This document shows positions 10,645-23,534 of a stretch of 64,000 nt of DNA, one piece after another (position 1 is the first letter of the stretch; every line of letters begins with the position of its first letter). The notes beneath the pieces are model-generated. The model saw only the letters and a list, made by a program, of their open reading frames with translations, ran no database searches and was not told the DNA's origin. The stretch spans positions 248,001 through 312,000 of the forward strand of contig MU400530.1 of NCBI GenBank assembly GCA_022578965.1, read 5' to 3'. The stretch is from Xylaria sp. FL1777. Its lineage: Eukaryota; Ascomycota; Sordariomycetes; Xylariales; Xylariaceae. Made by a program: the position numbers and the translations under genes.

Positions 10645-13075
10645 CCTCTGATCCTTCGGGTTTGAATGGTGATAATGAATACGACTGCAGTCAACTTAGG
10701 GTGTAGATGAAACCCAAGCAGCTCTTCGACTTCGTTCGTTTCGGCCGAGCTTCAAGGGCCGGAGACCTCGGAGCAACGGGCTCAGAAGCAAGGTATGGGT
10801 GAGAAGCCTTGTCTAGGGTGTAATAAGATGAAGACCGCACAATGTCGATTCTCTCAGTTGAGGAGGATGAAGGACGTGGTGCACGGCTACAAACTACTAT
10901 GAATCCAACATAGACATGGCCATCTTGGTGAGATTTTTGGATATCATGATTGGTTTTGTTCCAATTGATTTGGGAAGGGCGTGCAGAGGGCTGGTCTGGG
11001 GAGAATGGAGGTGGTAATGGTTGAGGTGGAATGGAAGGCCGAAATTAAATGGCAGATGTTGTTCTGCGGTGTTTACAAATGTTAAACTAACGGCTGTCCG
11101 TTGGCGCATCTAATAGACTATGGCCCTAAAGGTTAAATGGTGAATGGTGTGCGTTAAAACTGTAAACAAGGACCGAGGCCATTGGAGGTGGTCAGAAACC
11201 ATAAGAGCCTCCTGCACTAATACCTACAGTACGTAGTCGGTAGACTAGGTGATTTACGGTTTTGTTTGTACTGTATTTGCACTACATTCTATACTGTACC
11301 TTGTACTATTATTAGCGCTGCATGTTTCCGGGCAAGACAACGGCTACATTGTACAAGCACGGACGCTACAAGCATTACAGGGCATCACAGGGCATCACAG
11401 AAACCGGTTATGGGATAACAAGGCCATTGCATCTAGACATAGGCAATAATTGAGAATACATACTTGAATCTATTTGTGCCTATGTCAATAATGTAACAAT
11501 GGGCTTGAAGCCATACATAAAGAGGACCACTAACCAGCTTGTTGTACCTGCATATCAGGAAATGCTATAGGTATGTAGTACGGTAGTATAGTCCTTAATG
11601 GCAGCGACGTATACACGGTAGGTACTTATCTAGTAGGTATGCTCAGTCAGCTAAGTTTTAACAGGTCCCTACCCACTAAACACCGCAGAAATTTAGCACA
11701 TGGCCTTCACATGTACTCTGTCCGTCAGTTTGCTCCAGAGATGTTAATGTTTAGATTACCTAGGTAAGTTGTGGTAAAACCACAGCTTGAAATACCTGCC
11801 TCCATGTGTTATTTCTTGCATCTCCAGAAATCTGGGTTAAAGAGATCTAGCTGCATGTATAACCAATTAAAACACATTTCTGCGTCTTGGCAGCCCCCTG
11901 GTGTTCTACGCATCTACGCATAGAAAACCTGTCAAACTTTACCTGGCATGCATTGCTTAACATTGGAAGTCAATAGTTCAAACGTCTATACTATCAGACC
12001 CATTTAGTAGTATCTATATTAATAACTACATAATAAATCATAAAATCCAATGGTTACTTGTACTTTTAACCTCGTAAAAAATATAAATGTTAAGTATTGC
12101 TACTAGCATGTAAAGAAAACGTATACTACATACCTATACGCGTGTACTGATATTTTAATGAAGAGGTATCCAGGTAAACAAGCCCACCAAAGGTCTACCT
12201 AAGTACTTGCGTATAGTTTTAAGTAGGTAATTAGCCAATTACACTCTTAATTATATTGGTATTCTAGTACCTTATGTAAGGTAGCTATTGAGTTCACATG
12301 TTCATATAGCTTGTGTAGTCTTGTTAATTGGGGTCATTGTTTTTTTTTTCTTTCTTTTTTTTCTTTTGAATGCTCCCTCATTGCGTCACATGAATACATC
12401 AATTACTTCATAAATTATAGACCTGGTAAGTAGCCCCCCTACATGTGCCAAGAACGCATCCATCCGCCTATATTACTAATATGGAGTGGTTTAAGCCCCG
12501 GAGCAAGGACCTAATAAAATTCTTGGCCTTATTATCATGATTATTTTTTCTTCTTTTTGGTGTGGATGCGCGGCACATATACCTACCTAGGTACACTATA
12601 CATACTTAAGCACCTACCTAGGCAGTATGCATAGGGATTTGTCGTGGTACAGGTATGTCGTGTGTTGGCTAGGCGAAAAGTGGGTGGTCAGATCTCTATT
12701 GCCGACCGCCGCCTCGATTTATAGTCGTATCTACACGTGTACGTCTCGGTTGGCCTGCTTCATCAATACATTGCGTTGTAGATGTTCACCTGTTCAAGCT
12801 GCAGGCTCTTCTAGAACCCACACGTGACAGTCACTTTACTTATACGGAGGTAATTGTCTCGGCCAGAACTCGGCGTTGAAGAATGTAACCCAAATCAACC
12901 CAAATGATTCTATTATCTCTATCTATCTATTATGAGAAATGGGGAAAAAGCCAATCACCTAGTAAACCTGTCTATGTGTATTAGTCTAGTGTAGTCCTCT
13001 GTCTCACCAACGCCGCAGCCAGTTTTGTCCGTGGGGACGCCTCCCGTATAGGTGCCGTATCCGTCCATGTCTTGC
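10645..13075. other. Long intergenic region rich in TACCTAGGTA-type palindromes
   Basis: No frame shows coding character over 2.4 kb. The stretch is AT-rich, with a poly-pyrimidine tract at about 12341-12365 and exact TACCTAGGTA palindromes at 11757-11766 and 12584-12593. The right part is the 3' side of the D-amino-acid oxidase gene. Confidence 0.6.
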
Positions 13076-14402
13076 TCACAGAGATGCAGTGATCTCCATC
13101 TTGCCCCGTCCGCCAAGTCTACCTGCCATGGGCCGGGCGGGAAGGCCTTTCAGTGTATCGTCGACCAAGGCCACGACATCCTGGGCACATCCGAATGACA
13201 AACTCCAGCCAGCTCCTCCGTGGCCGTACGAGTGGACGATCTTGCTCCCTGATCTCCGAAGCTCCCGCTCTACCCTGACATTGGATCCTCGAAACGGCCG
13301 TAGCCCTTGGGCCAGTGGGTAGTCTGGGTCGAGGCGGGCATCTTTTAGTCCAGGCAAGAACTTATCGCACCGTTCCCGCATCCTGCGGATAATTGGCGTT
13401 TCTAACGTCAGATCCAGGTCCCATTTATGCGGCTCGGTGATCCCACCTATCAGTAGGATGTTGTCGTTCCGGGGTACCAGGAACACTATCTCGTTCGATG
13501 AGTGAGCCGCGTCTGCCGTAATCGTTAATGCGGCATTCACTTTAGGAAAGACTGTGCCGTCATTGATGACCCGGATAAGCCCTCCTCTGATAGGGTAGAC
13601 ACTCGAGTCACCCGCAAGTGTCATGCTTTGCAGCCCAGCACAGTTGACAATAACGTCCGCGTTGAACCTGGCTCGCAACGAGTCTTCGACGTTGACAAGA
13701 TCATCTTTAATGGTCTCGGTCACAAACCGCGCGCCTTTGCTTTCAACAAGCGATGTCAACCAGTGCATGGCCTTGTCAGTATCGATGATCGGGGCCATGA
13801 GTTCGTAGGCGTCAATGGCACCGTACGCCGGGTCGACTCCTCTGTCGTCGATGATGTCAGACCCTCTATAGAATCCTCTGACGCCGCTCGCCATAATCTC
13901 GGCCATCTTTGAATATTGCCGAGGATCCTCCTCAATTTTTTCGGGGAAGAAGAAATCTGACGGCATCATGCGCACACCCGATTCTCGGCTCAGAGACGGG
14001 ATGGAAGCAATCGCATCCCATATGTGGTAAGCCGTCATGCACCACCTCTTTGAGTGTGCTAGAGAGATAGCATCTGTATGCTGGCCGCACACTGCCGGTG
14101 GGAATTCCCAAAGCGCCCCTGCTATTTGGGAGGTCAAGCGTTGCTCATCACTCGCCCACGCTTTGCTCAGTATTGTGACATGGTAACCACGATCTAACAG
14201 GACCCACGACCTACAGAGGAAACACAGTCAGTATGGCCCTTTTCGAAATTCTTGATGTTATGGTTGTTGAGATTAGGATTTGAACTTACGATACAAGGCC
14301 AATGACGCCTCCTCCTATGACCAGAATATGCGGAGACTTGCTTGATGGCTGCCTGAGAGGCTGCTTCAAAGGTGAGATATCTCTTCCAAAGGTAAGAGGC
14401 AT
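13076..14402 (-). CDS. D-amino-acid oxidase (FAD-dependent)
   Basis: It oxidatively deaminates D-amino acids to 2-oxo acids with release of ammonia and hydrogen peroxide. Exons are 14402-14290 and 14210-13076, giving 415 aa; splicing with GTAAGT and GTAG joins IGLVS to SWVLLDRGYHVTIL, completing the Rossmann fold. The dinucleotide-binding motif VIGGGVIGLV lies at residues 28-37, preceded by a polar 20-residue leader. Family landmarks further on are VNCAGLQSMTLAGD, the YPIRGG strand, and the C-terminal FAD motif HSYGHGGAGWSLSFG. The protein is somewhat longer than classic fungal enzymes and ends GKMEITASL, without a clear peroxisomal SKL-type signal; the last three residues (ASL) could be a weak variant. 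Substrate preference, including D-Asp versus neutral D-amino acids, cannot be told from sequence. Confidence 0.92.
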
Positions 14403-17267
14403 ATTGTTTGATAAATTATTAAATCAATAAGTGAAAAGGGCTTGTATGAGAGATGAGGGTAACTTGTCGACAATATGATTGCTAAATGATAGTGTTGTAG
14501 TGCTCACGAAAAAAACGAGAGAACTCTCAAGTTGTGGGAAGGCTGTTATATATGCACCGATGGGCAAAATAATACATGGAGTTAAGTACCCGTCTGTCTA
14601 TCTAAGTACATCCCCTGAATCGACCCCTTGCAAGCATGGGAGTTAACAGAGGCTTGTCTTGTTGCTTGTATTGAAGTCATCTTTTCTCGTACCAGAGTAC
14701 CACTTAGTCACGAAGAGGTTCCTCTACCTATACTCCCAGTCTCTACATCTCCCCTTGACTCAGCGACGGCTGATCCGATTCGATAATCTCAGCAGCCCAT
14801 GGTAAGCACCATGAAAATAGCGTAACTGCTGACAGGTTGGGGGCACCAAAATTGATCTCCTCGAAACACAAGATTTGTATCATAACGTTTTACCTAGTTC
14901 ATCACACTTGGAAGAGCTCCGCCGTTTACAGCAAGCCGGGTGACTCATCCTACATCTGATTAAGATTAATCTCCAGTGAGTATCTTGTCTTTGATCTCAT
15001 GTCTGATGTTTGTACTTTGTTCAGTGGTTGTCATTAACAATTGTATTCCAGACCAACATTACGGCCTTTAACAAACCCCAACCTAAAGCAAACAATAAGA
15101 GAAGTGTGCTTCATTCAAAGTCATGTCCTTCATGTGACCATCTTCTTATCCGTGGTGGTGAATCCGATAGGTTAGGACCTGCCACGGTCTACTTTGTCTA
15201 ACCAACAAGGTACAACAACTAATACTATCTCTTATGATATCGAGATTTTGGCAAGACGGTCGAGCAACCCAACTTGGCAATACTGCCCGGATATTTGCTC
15301 CTAGCGGCTTGCTTCCATAGCCCACCTTGCCGCGCATGTATCAACCTCTAGTCACAGCTCTTATGCCCGGTAATAAACTACGTTACAGTCGTAGACAACT
15401 AGCATAGCCTCGTACAGTCCTGGAGTATACAGGACTTTACAATGAGCTATCACTACCACCTCACGAACTTACATTTGACCGCATATCTCTCCCTGGATAA
15501 TTGTGCCTATCATTGTGCCACCTCTGCATGAAACACCCATTCTTTTATCCCTTGGCATTCGGTCTTTACTCTTCATCCACTGTTACCTGTAGTTTTATCC
15601 GATTTTAAGCAGTACAAACTATTATTCCTACGTCTTAACCCCTTCGTCTCAATGCTACTCATCGTCAAGTATCTAGCTTAATCATAATTCGTTGGTGCTT
15701 GCCCACTCATGACTTGTTAAGACAAACAAGGCCAACTTCGCTACATTCTCGCAACACAAGCTTTCTGCTAGCAATCAGTGTGACGTTGTCTTGCATCGGT
15801 ACAACATGGTGCAATTGGCTGTCTCCCGGGGTGACTTTGACATGTTACACAGCCGTGTGAGGTGTGGAGTTAGACCGAACCGGGACGGCCAGGATCGGTA
15901 ACATAAGGCGAAATCATTATCAACAAATCTGTAGATTACTCACAACTGCCTACACTACATGCCCTCTTCCTGCATGAGAGCCAATGATGCTGACCGCTCA
16001 ATACCTAGTCAGACAGCCTCGCACCGCTCATTCAGGCCTGTCTCGTGGCCTTCCGCCTATACCCACGTATCCGACCCAAACAAACGAAATGAAGCCTAGA
16101 CTCCTCCTGTCCATTATACATCATTACTACCTTGCGATTGCCGTCCTTTTTTCCCCATGGATTATGGCGTAATGCGACCTTAGTCTGACTACCAGCTTGC
16201 ATTCGTAAGACTTCGTAAGTTGGTACCTTGATATTATTAGAATAAAGCGGAAGCTGATTAACAGACAGAGCTCCATTGTTTTCCACCGGCATGCGCTAAT
16301 GACCTCTTAGGCCATGAGGCTCCCTATCAACAACACTTACCCAGAGTTCCGATTGCGCCCAGCTTCTATCATATCTCACATATTGTGGGGTTGGCGGTAG
16401 GTATCATCTAGAGATCTCATAGGTTGTAGGACTGACTGCTACTCGAAGCTAACGCTCTCCCGCCAAAACATCGGTGTGAGATCGCACCACATCTGCCTTG
16501 CATCTATCGGCAACGGCCTTGGCATTTCCGTACCCAGTCCTTGGGTCCGACTCGGGAGGATCGCACACGTGGCTTCTCTGCACTCTTCGATGCAGCCTGA
16601 TCCAACTCGGGCGCGAGATGGAGGGCGGGCTCAGCCCCTTCTACTCGACCTGACATGCGACTACACGAACCAATCATTCATTCTAGGGTCGCGTGAACTT
16701 CACAAACGAGTTATGAAACAGGCAGCCCCCAAAAAGCCCAACCGGAGCCTGTTAGTAACATAACTAGTAATATTGAGGTGTGAAGTCACTACGATTTGGG
16801 TATACCGGGTTTGTGCCGTGCTGAACCGAATGGCTGTGCCTTACGTGGGGGGTCCTCTTCGGTCCGTCGGATCGCCGCAATTAATAGTTGGTAATTGAGC
16901 TTCGGTGAAGCTTCCTTGCGTCCTACTCTCAAGCGGCGACGAATGAGGAAGTATGAATATGTACGTTGTATGCACTGATCTTTTTCCGGGTCCGGGGTTT
17001 CTAAAGGCTACGATCCTTCTCCTCTGCGCAATGACACCACACAGATTCGCCCAACTTCTATTCCTAGAAAAATAAATTAATTGTTCTCAGCTCTTATCGA
17101 AAGGAGTCTCAGGTGCATTACTACGTTGCCTGCGATTTCAGCTGTACGCATATAGCCATGTAATTTCGCCTCCCTATCTCGTTGCGCGATTGGTTGTTTA
17201 ATTATTAATTATTAACTTACCTAGATTATCTATTGGCTAATTTTTATTCTAGGACATCTCTAGAAGC
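14403..17267. other. Long intergenic region, no gene seen
   Basis: This is 2.9 kb with no convincing coding frame. The first ~150 bp are the promoter of the D-amino-acid oxidase gene, with a TATATATG-like element near 14549. Open frames at 16032-16763 have random composition and overlap each other on both strands. Confidence 0.55.
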
Positions 17268-17939
17268 CTAGTTATTGGGGTATCCATCGTCCCCCGGCCG
17301 ATAGAGCTCGACCACGAGGTGAAATTTAGGTTCAGGGTAGCCATAACTTATGTCCCCTGCCCAGCCCTCTGTGATGAATATCACTCTCTTCATCTTTGCC
17401 TTCCCCATGTCCTTCTCGTACTGGCTCAAAAGCCCCTGAATGCACCGTGTGAACGGATTACCGCGGGTAATACTGACAAATTTCTCGTCACTAGCTAAGA
17501 ACTCAATCGAGCCGGGCTTCCTAGAGTCCCTACCCCGCGCAAAAAAGGACTTCTCAATCAGGAAGCGCGTGGGATCGTTGATTATAGAACGCGTCCCGAT
17601 AAATCGCCAAGTTCTCAGGTCCCCACCTGCGGCAAGGTAGTTGTCAACCATCATGTCGCGATAACGCATAGGGGTTCTTCGCTTAGCGCCTACGCCATCG
17701 CCATCGGTTAGATCAACGTATAGAGTGATATACGAGTTCAGCAAGGGTGATACTAAGTACCAGTCATAGATGTCCAATTCTAGGGAGATGCGGAAACCGA
17801 AAAACTCCGCGTTACCGAGGGATTCAATATACGGCTCCATGAATTGCGTATGCTTGCGGACTACGTTGGTGAAGCTTCGGGATAGGCCGTGATCCGAGAC
17901 GGTTTGGCGCGGGGTAGTCCTTGAGATGGTGTCAGTCAT
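17268..17939 (-). CDS. Hypothetical protein of 223 aa, orphan
   Basis: I do not recognise this protein. It is a single exon with good coding composition throughout: no low complexity, mixed charged and aromatic residues, and ordinary codon use. No signal peptide or membrane segment is visible. Recognisable stretches are NAEFFGFRISLELDIYDWYL, ITLYVDLTDGDGVGAKRR, IEFLASDEKFVSITRGN and KRVIFITEGWAGDISYGYPE, with alternating strand-like patterns that suggest a compact alpha/beta fold. It ends in a Gly/Asp/Pro tail. It stands alone, with about 2.9 kb of gene-free DNA on one side and 2.1 kb on the other, so context gives no hint of function. A lineage-restricted or horizontally acquired gene is possible. 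Confidence 0.7.
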   Translation of the reverse strand: MTDTISRTTPRQTVSDHGLSRSFTNVVRKHTQFMEPYIESLGNAEFFGFRISLELDIYDWYLVSPLLNSYITLYVDLTDGDGVGAKRRTPMRYRDMMVDNYLAAGGDLRTWRFIGTRSIINDPTRFLIEKSFFARGRDSRKPGSIEFLASDEKFVSITRGNPFTRCIQGLLSQYEKDMGKAKMKRVIFITEGWAGDISYGYPEPKFHLVVELYRPGDDGYPNN

Positions 17940-20083
17940 TTTCCTTTGTCTGTCTTTATTGTTTGGGTAAGCGGTTGTGTGATTGAAGTTATTTACCTTG
18001 AATGGAATTGTTCAAAGTGCCGAGAGATGATAAAGAGAACAGCCAAGTCAGAAGAATTAACACTTTTTATATGGAAATCGAAATGTCTCTGTCACTTAAC
18101 AACAGAACTGCTTCAAAACAGCGGTCTTGATATTCATTCTCTACTCTCAACTGAATGAGACATCACGAGTGATCCCGGGAGATGACAGACCCGTTTCACA
18201 AGCAGGAGTCGTGTTCAAGTGTAAGTTACATGATCAAATGTACTGTATCCTATGGAATTCAGCCATGTACATCCATTGACAATGATTCTACCTTGACACC
18301 TCCCGCTACATGCTGTTTCAGTTTTCTCCCACCTGCCCTTTACTTGATAGCTTCGGCCTTCAGCATACGCAAGCCACGATACCGGTTTGCATTCACGAAG
18401 TACGGTCTCACCTTAATTGACATCACCCTGACCCTAGTTGTAGCTCGTACCTCGGTTGGCTCATGCTCTCTAGCTGGAGTAGTCGTCTTCCCCATTGTGT
18501 TCCCCAACTTCCGCCAACGTACGTCCCTGTTCAGTCGTGTGCCCTTGTGGTATTCCGGCCTCACCGCTGCATGCTGACCAGTTATATAATTAGACAGTCA
18601 TACCGTCAGATAGACGGTGCATGGGTTTGACAACTCTGTAAGCCCATGATGATACAACCCCCGACATTGAGCTCGCAAGGTGCCGGTGTGGCGTCAGTCA
18701 AATCCACCGCGCACCCAGCTGAGTAATACAAGAGTGGTCTCATAATGTATAATGTAAGCCATTCAGGTCTGGTGGCAGAGTCTGGGGTCTCCATTTAACT
18801 CCGGTCGGATATAAGAGACATCCACGTACGTACGTAATTTAACGTGGCTATACTACGTACGTACCACAAAAAATCGAACAGGGTATCTTGTGATAGGGAC
18901 TAGTAAAACTCAATTGCTCCCTTCCATCTCAAAGTTCTCCAAATCCGTACCGCCTACGTCATGTTATGACTTCGTCATCCCCTCATACCAAGCTTAGTGC
19001 TACCAAGCTGAACATACCAGAATATGATAGGGCTGATGCCGCATCAACCTAGACTACCGAGGTATGTAGATGAGAACTATACTAAGTATGTACCTAGATA
19101 ACTAACAATATCGCCAAGGGGACACAGCGATCTCATTCTTATAGTATATGAGTGAGCTCTTATGAACGAGGGTAGTAAGAACTCCGTTGCTTTTCTTAGG
19201 GCATCATAACCTACTGTAGATTACATCTTATGAACATTCTTTGCCACAGGCTGAAAAACGGCGGGTTCACCAGCCTCCTTAAAATTTTTCAATACCGCCT
19301 ATAGAGAACCAAGATGTGTAGATAGTGTTGATAGGTAGGTGTTCGAAGTTGGTCCATGACTTGCTAAGCCTTATAGACGAATTCTCAGCTGCTGCGCTGT
19401 GGCGTGGGTAGCATTGAGGCGTCAGCTTGTCACTCGGAACGTAGTAAGTACATGTAGCTTCTTAGTACAGTGTAAACAAGGTAGGTACCTTTGAGGTATG
19501 ATGCCACGAATATTACTTAGTTAGGTATATGAGTGTGCGTAGTGGCGGATGAAGAGTGTACGTATACTACATTCCCCACTCTCTTTTCTCTGTCTTTTAA
19601 TTTCATGTTTGTTTGCTATATCCCTTTCTCACAGCATAACTTTTATCAAATAACCTTTTTTCGTCCCATGTCTCCCTATTCAGTAATCCCTTCATACAGC
19701 TTGTATACATACACCTGTACTATACATTTCTCATCCAAGTACCTCACTACATACCTAAGGTACCTAATTGTTCGGTTGCGACGGCACCTGTCATTGCATC
19801 ACCAGTCTAACCAATCTCGGCCTTGTCACCCCTCCCCCGCCAATTACAGCCACCCATTCCCTTCAAGCTACCCCGCCATAGCCTATAGCGAATCCATGGG
19901 CATCTCACCAGAACCTCGTGCTGAGCCCTAGGACTAACACCTGCTCGACTCATTTCGTCTTGCCTGTTCTGCTGCTCACGTCATTCATCCCTCGTCACAA
20001 AACCCTCCTCGCCGGCAATAACTCGCGTTCATTCAATAAATTGGAATAATCGCCGCGGAGAACGAGGAAGTCAACTCACCACG
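17940..20083. other. Long intergenic region, no gene seen
   Basis: This is the shared upstream DNA of the orphan gene (minus) and het-c (plus). An ACGTACGTA / TACGTACGT inverted pair lies at about 18824-18862. Short frames at 18182-18577 and 19533-19931 are not convincing. Confidence 0.5.
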
Positions 20084-22469
20084 ATGGGTCTCCCTAGGCT
20101 CGGCTTTGGCAGCACTCTGCTGATTCTGGGGCTGGTCCTGGTGTTGATGCCCACCAAGGTCGCAGCTTTTGGTGCTGGCAACATCCCCTCCATTGCCCAG
20201 GTCGAAGGTCACAATTGGCGACATGGCGATATCGAGGACATGCTCAAGTAAGCTGCATCGCTGACTCTTAATCTCCTGATCTCTTGACCTCTTGACGAGT
20301 GCATCCGCCTAACGTGTGTTTGCAGGACCATCGCTTTCTTGCATGGCAAGAAGTGGACGACTTTGCTTGTCCAGCGGACCTATTTCGGCAACTGGCTGCG
20401 AGACTACTCGCAGGCTGTCGACGTGGGCAGTCTGAAGGGTGTAAATGCTGAGACCATTCGGATTCTCGTCTGGGTTCTCTCTTTTCTCGCAAACGGCTAT
20501 GCGACCGAAGAGTTCGAAGTCACCGCCGAACGACTCGGTGTATATCGGCCAGAGGAGCACATCGATAACCCTCTTGGCTATGCGGACGGCAAAGATGCTA
20601 GAGAATTCGACCGGCGTCTTCGCGGGCCCGTCCTGCCTGAGGAAACCCAGATTGACCCGCACACGGGCATGAAAAATTACATTGCCAACGACCGCGGTCA
20701 CTGGGCCACGAGCACAGGTTATATAAAATTCAGTTTTGAGCGCAGCATCCACTTTGGGAGGTTGTATACCAGTGGCTCCCATGGAAGAGGGAATGAAGAA
20801 GATCTCTGCGAAGCACTACGATGTCTCGGGCAAGCGCTTCACTGTATGGAAGATTTCAGCGCCCATAGCAATTACTGTGAATTGGCTCTGCGTGAGCTCG
20901 GCTACCACAATGTGTTCCCTCACTGCGGAAGTAGCACTGAGATTAACCTCCATGGTCGCCGTGTTTTCCCTCTCGTGACGGGAACATTTGGCGGCGTCGA
21001 TTTCTTGCATTCCGTCTTGGGCGAAGCCAACGATCATTTTACCCAGTCAGAGGTCGATCAACTTGATGTTGCACTCAAGAACTCTGAAAACAGCGCCGGC
21101 CCCAGTGGTGGCGGTGGCGGTGGCGGTACCCGAGGGTTCGGTAGTAGCCTCTTCGGAGGCGGAGGCAGCGGAGGCTCTGACTTCATTTCCCTTATTGGTT
21201 CGCTACCCGGTATAGGAGGTGGAATGGCTTCAGAGGCAAGCGATTTGAAACGGATGGCGCAGGAGCAGGAGAGAAGAAACGAACAGAGTGGCGTTTATTC
21301 TAGTACAAGGTCGAACGCTAACATTGTCCCTGGTATGAGCGAGAATTTCGACCCCGTCAAGGTTTCTAAGCAGGTTTACCCTATCCTGGCTTTCCGCGAC
21401 AAAATCGTCAAATCCATCAACAGGGGAATCGCTAAGATTCCTGGTCTTGAGAGCCTTCTAGAGAAGATTAGCGAGACGCTGACCGCGTTCGTTCTCGGTC
21501 TTTTGGCGCCTTTTATTAGACCTATTATCGCTGCGGTTACGAAGGCGCTTAAGGATGGTTCTTCAAATGTCATCAGCGCCAGTGCGCATTCACAGTTAGA
21601 GCCTTGGACGAATGCTCATTGTTCGGACCCAACACATTCTATGCTCTCCAAGGACCATTTTACGAATGTTCTGAACCCATGTGCTGGCCGCATTGCCGCT
21701 ACTGTTCTTCAATATGTTGTCCCGTAAGTCATTCCCGGACCTGACCTAGCTTCTATTCTGATTATCTCTTAGACGAATCTTATACGCCTGGGAGAACCCT
21801 GGGGTGCCTGTTAATGAAGTCATCAATGATGTGAGCCGGGCTTTTCATCACCCAGCTATTCGGGATGAACGTGTCGAGATTCAGAGAATCATGTTTGACA
21901 CTGTACGGAAGTGGGCAAACGAGCACTCACGTCGACATGAGCTTGATCATATCTTAGGTTCGGAGTCAGTCCGCACTGGAAAGAACCATGTTCAGGCCGG
22001 ACAGACAGGCGGATCACACGGCCATTCACATGGCGGCGGTATTTTTGACGGCGGGCTCCTCGAGCAGCTTGGTCATGGGCGGCCTAAAGGGTCGCTTTGG
22101 GACCAGTGCGCAACTAGGGATTTGGACGCGATGAGTGCCGGCTCCGGTAATCGCCCAGGATCCGGTGGTCGCCCAACTTCAAACTATTCCGAACAATCTG
22201 GGTCGGGATATGGTAGGCCGCCATCGTCGTCTCACTATCAGACCGGAGGATATCCAGGACATCAAAACCCCATTCCTCAAGGTGAAGCTGCGAGTTATTT
22301 TGGTGGAGCGGACCAAAGTCCGGGTCCTCATCATCATGGTCATAGTCATGGTTACCCAAACCAGGGATATGGCGGGCCGCCTCCGCCTCAACAAGGGGGT
22401 TACCCTCCATACGGACAGCCGCAGCAGCAATGGGGAGGGGGATACGGCAATCCTCCATATCCGTACTAA
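20084..22469 (+). CDS. het-c: HET-C heterokaryon incompatibility / allorecognition protein
   Basis: Three exons, 20084-20247, 20326-21723 and 21773-22469 (752 aa), with clean GTAAG donors and CAG/TAG acceptors. Het-c alleles govern vegetative incompatibility in Neurospora: fusion of cells with different alleles triggers compartmentation and death. Residues 1-28 form a signal peptide ending at PTKVAA/FGAGNIPS. The conserved core follows (TIAFLHGKKW, FGNWLRDYSQA, GHCMEDF-type ALHCMEDFSAHSNYCELAL). GGVDFLHSVLGEANDHFTQ leads into the region that carries allele specificity in Neurospora, then a Gly-rich linker, two amphipathic stretches (FVLGLLAPFIRPIIAAV) and a Gly/Pro/His/Gln-rich tail (GHSHGYPNQGYGG). 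Length and order match the family. It may act at the plasma membrane. The glycine-rich tail is typical of the family and not a sign of truncation. Confidence 0.95.
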
Positions 22470-22971
22470 TCAACTTATGTGAATGGTCAGTGACAAGGCG
22501 GCGTTGGCGGGTTACATAGAAACGGGGAGATACCATGCCTACAAAGGCTCGAGGAGATAGCAAGAGTTGAGTTTCTGGTTGGTCAGTACAAATAAAAATA
22601 TGTCCTATGAATGCAATGAATAATCAGCATCCCTCGTTCCACAAACAAGCTTTAACTAGTGACATGCACGTGCGTATGCAAAATCATCAGACTATGGAAG
22701 AAAGGAGTGAGATGATTGGCAAGAATTAAAATGTGTTAAGGGATGCCCGTCCTAGTAGACATGAATACCAGGCAGCATTCTGCCACCCCAATCACGATAC
22801 CTGAATTCTTATTAGTCGTATTTGTGAACAAACCTCTCACGTTACAAAATTTGACAACTCTCTATGTTGTGTCAAATGGTTGTGGATGCGACAGCGCCAT
22901 TGTATAATCAAGGAGGTTCAGGGGAGCCAAGATATTGTTTTTCGCAAACATGCTCTCAACTCAAGCCAACC

Positions 22972-22979
22972 TATATAAA
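22972..22979 (+). promoter_or_regulatory. TATA-like element upstream of the 128-aa gene
   Basis: CTATATAAAC lies about 170 bp before the ATG at 23148 and is followed by a CT-rich leader with CAA triplets, the usual arrangement of a fungal core promoter and 5' UTR. It supports the small gene downstream being transcribed. Confidence 0.45.
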
Positions 22980-23147
22980 CGTATCCAACCACTCTGCTCA
23001 TGAACGCCTCGTTTCTCTATCCCAAACAATAACACAGTCTTCCCTTTCATCGCGACTCGGACGCGAAACTCACGCTTACATTTGGCCTCACTTTCGCCCC
23101 AAACGAACCAAACACAGGCTGAACAACTATTTCCATTCCCACACGCA

Positions 23148-23534
23148 ATGTCTCCCTCCTCCATTCGTGTTCGACGCTGCGCATCCCCCGAAATTATTCC
23201 TGGCACGATGCCATGGGGCTGTCAGGTCGTGGTCGATCCGGAAACCAACTGGCCGGAAACCATGGCCATTCGGCACTACGAGCTCGGCTGCCGCTGCTAC
23301 GACGAGGACGATCCGCCCCTGGGGGCCGGGACGATATTCGCGCGCGACGTGCTGTACTATATCGCGTTCGAGTACTACTATTCGAGCGATCCCGTGAGGT
23401 ATAATGCCTTTGTGTGCAATGACATGGTCGCGTACCAGGCTGAACGGCATTGTTTTAATTTGGAGGGGAGGCTCATTTGGGATATCTTTCCTGATTCCTG
23501 GCCTCTGCTGCCGTGGTGGGAGGGAGAAGAATAG
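23148..23534 (+). CDS. Small hypothetical protein, 128 aa
   Basis: I do not recognise it. The start at 23148 (context CGCAATGTC) is preferred over an in-frame ATG at 23082 because of the TATA-like element and CT-rich leader upstream. The protein is acidic and rich in Trp, Tyr and Cys: WGCQVVVDPETNWPE, HYELGCRCYDEDD, FARDVLYYIAFEYYYSSD, and a terminal PDSWPLLPWWEGEE. It has no signal peptide and no membrane segment. The composition is non-random and the codons are ordinary, so it is likely real. It sits alone between het-c and the resolvase gene with no operon-like partners. It could be a lineage-specific protein. Confidence 0.6.
   Translation: MSPSSIRVRRCASPEIIPGTMPWGCQVVVDPETNWPETMAIRHYELGCRCYDEDDPPLGAGTIFARDVLYYIAFEYYYSSDPVRYNAFVCNDMVAYQAERHCFNLEGRLIWDIFPDSWPLLPWWEGEE

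Noticed and set aside
16032..16763. Overlapping open frames on both strands
   Set aside because: Random composition, no conserved motif, no promoter; within a long intergenic region.
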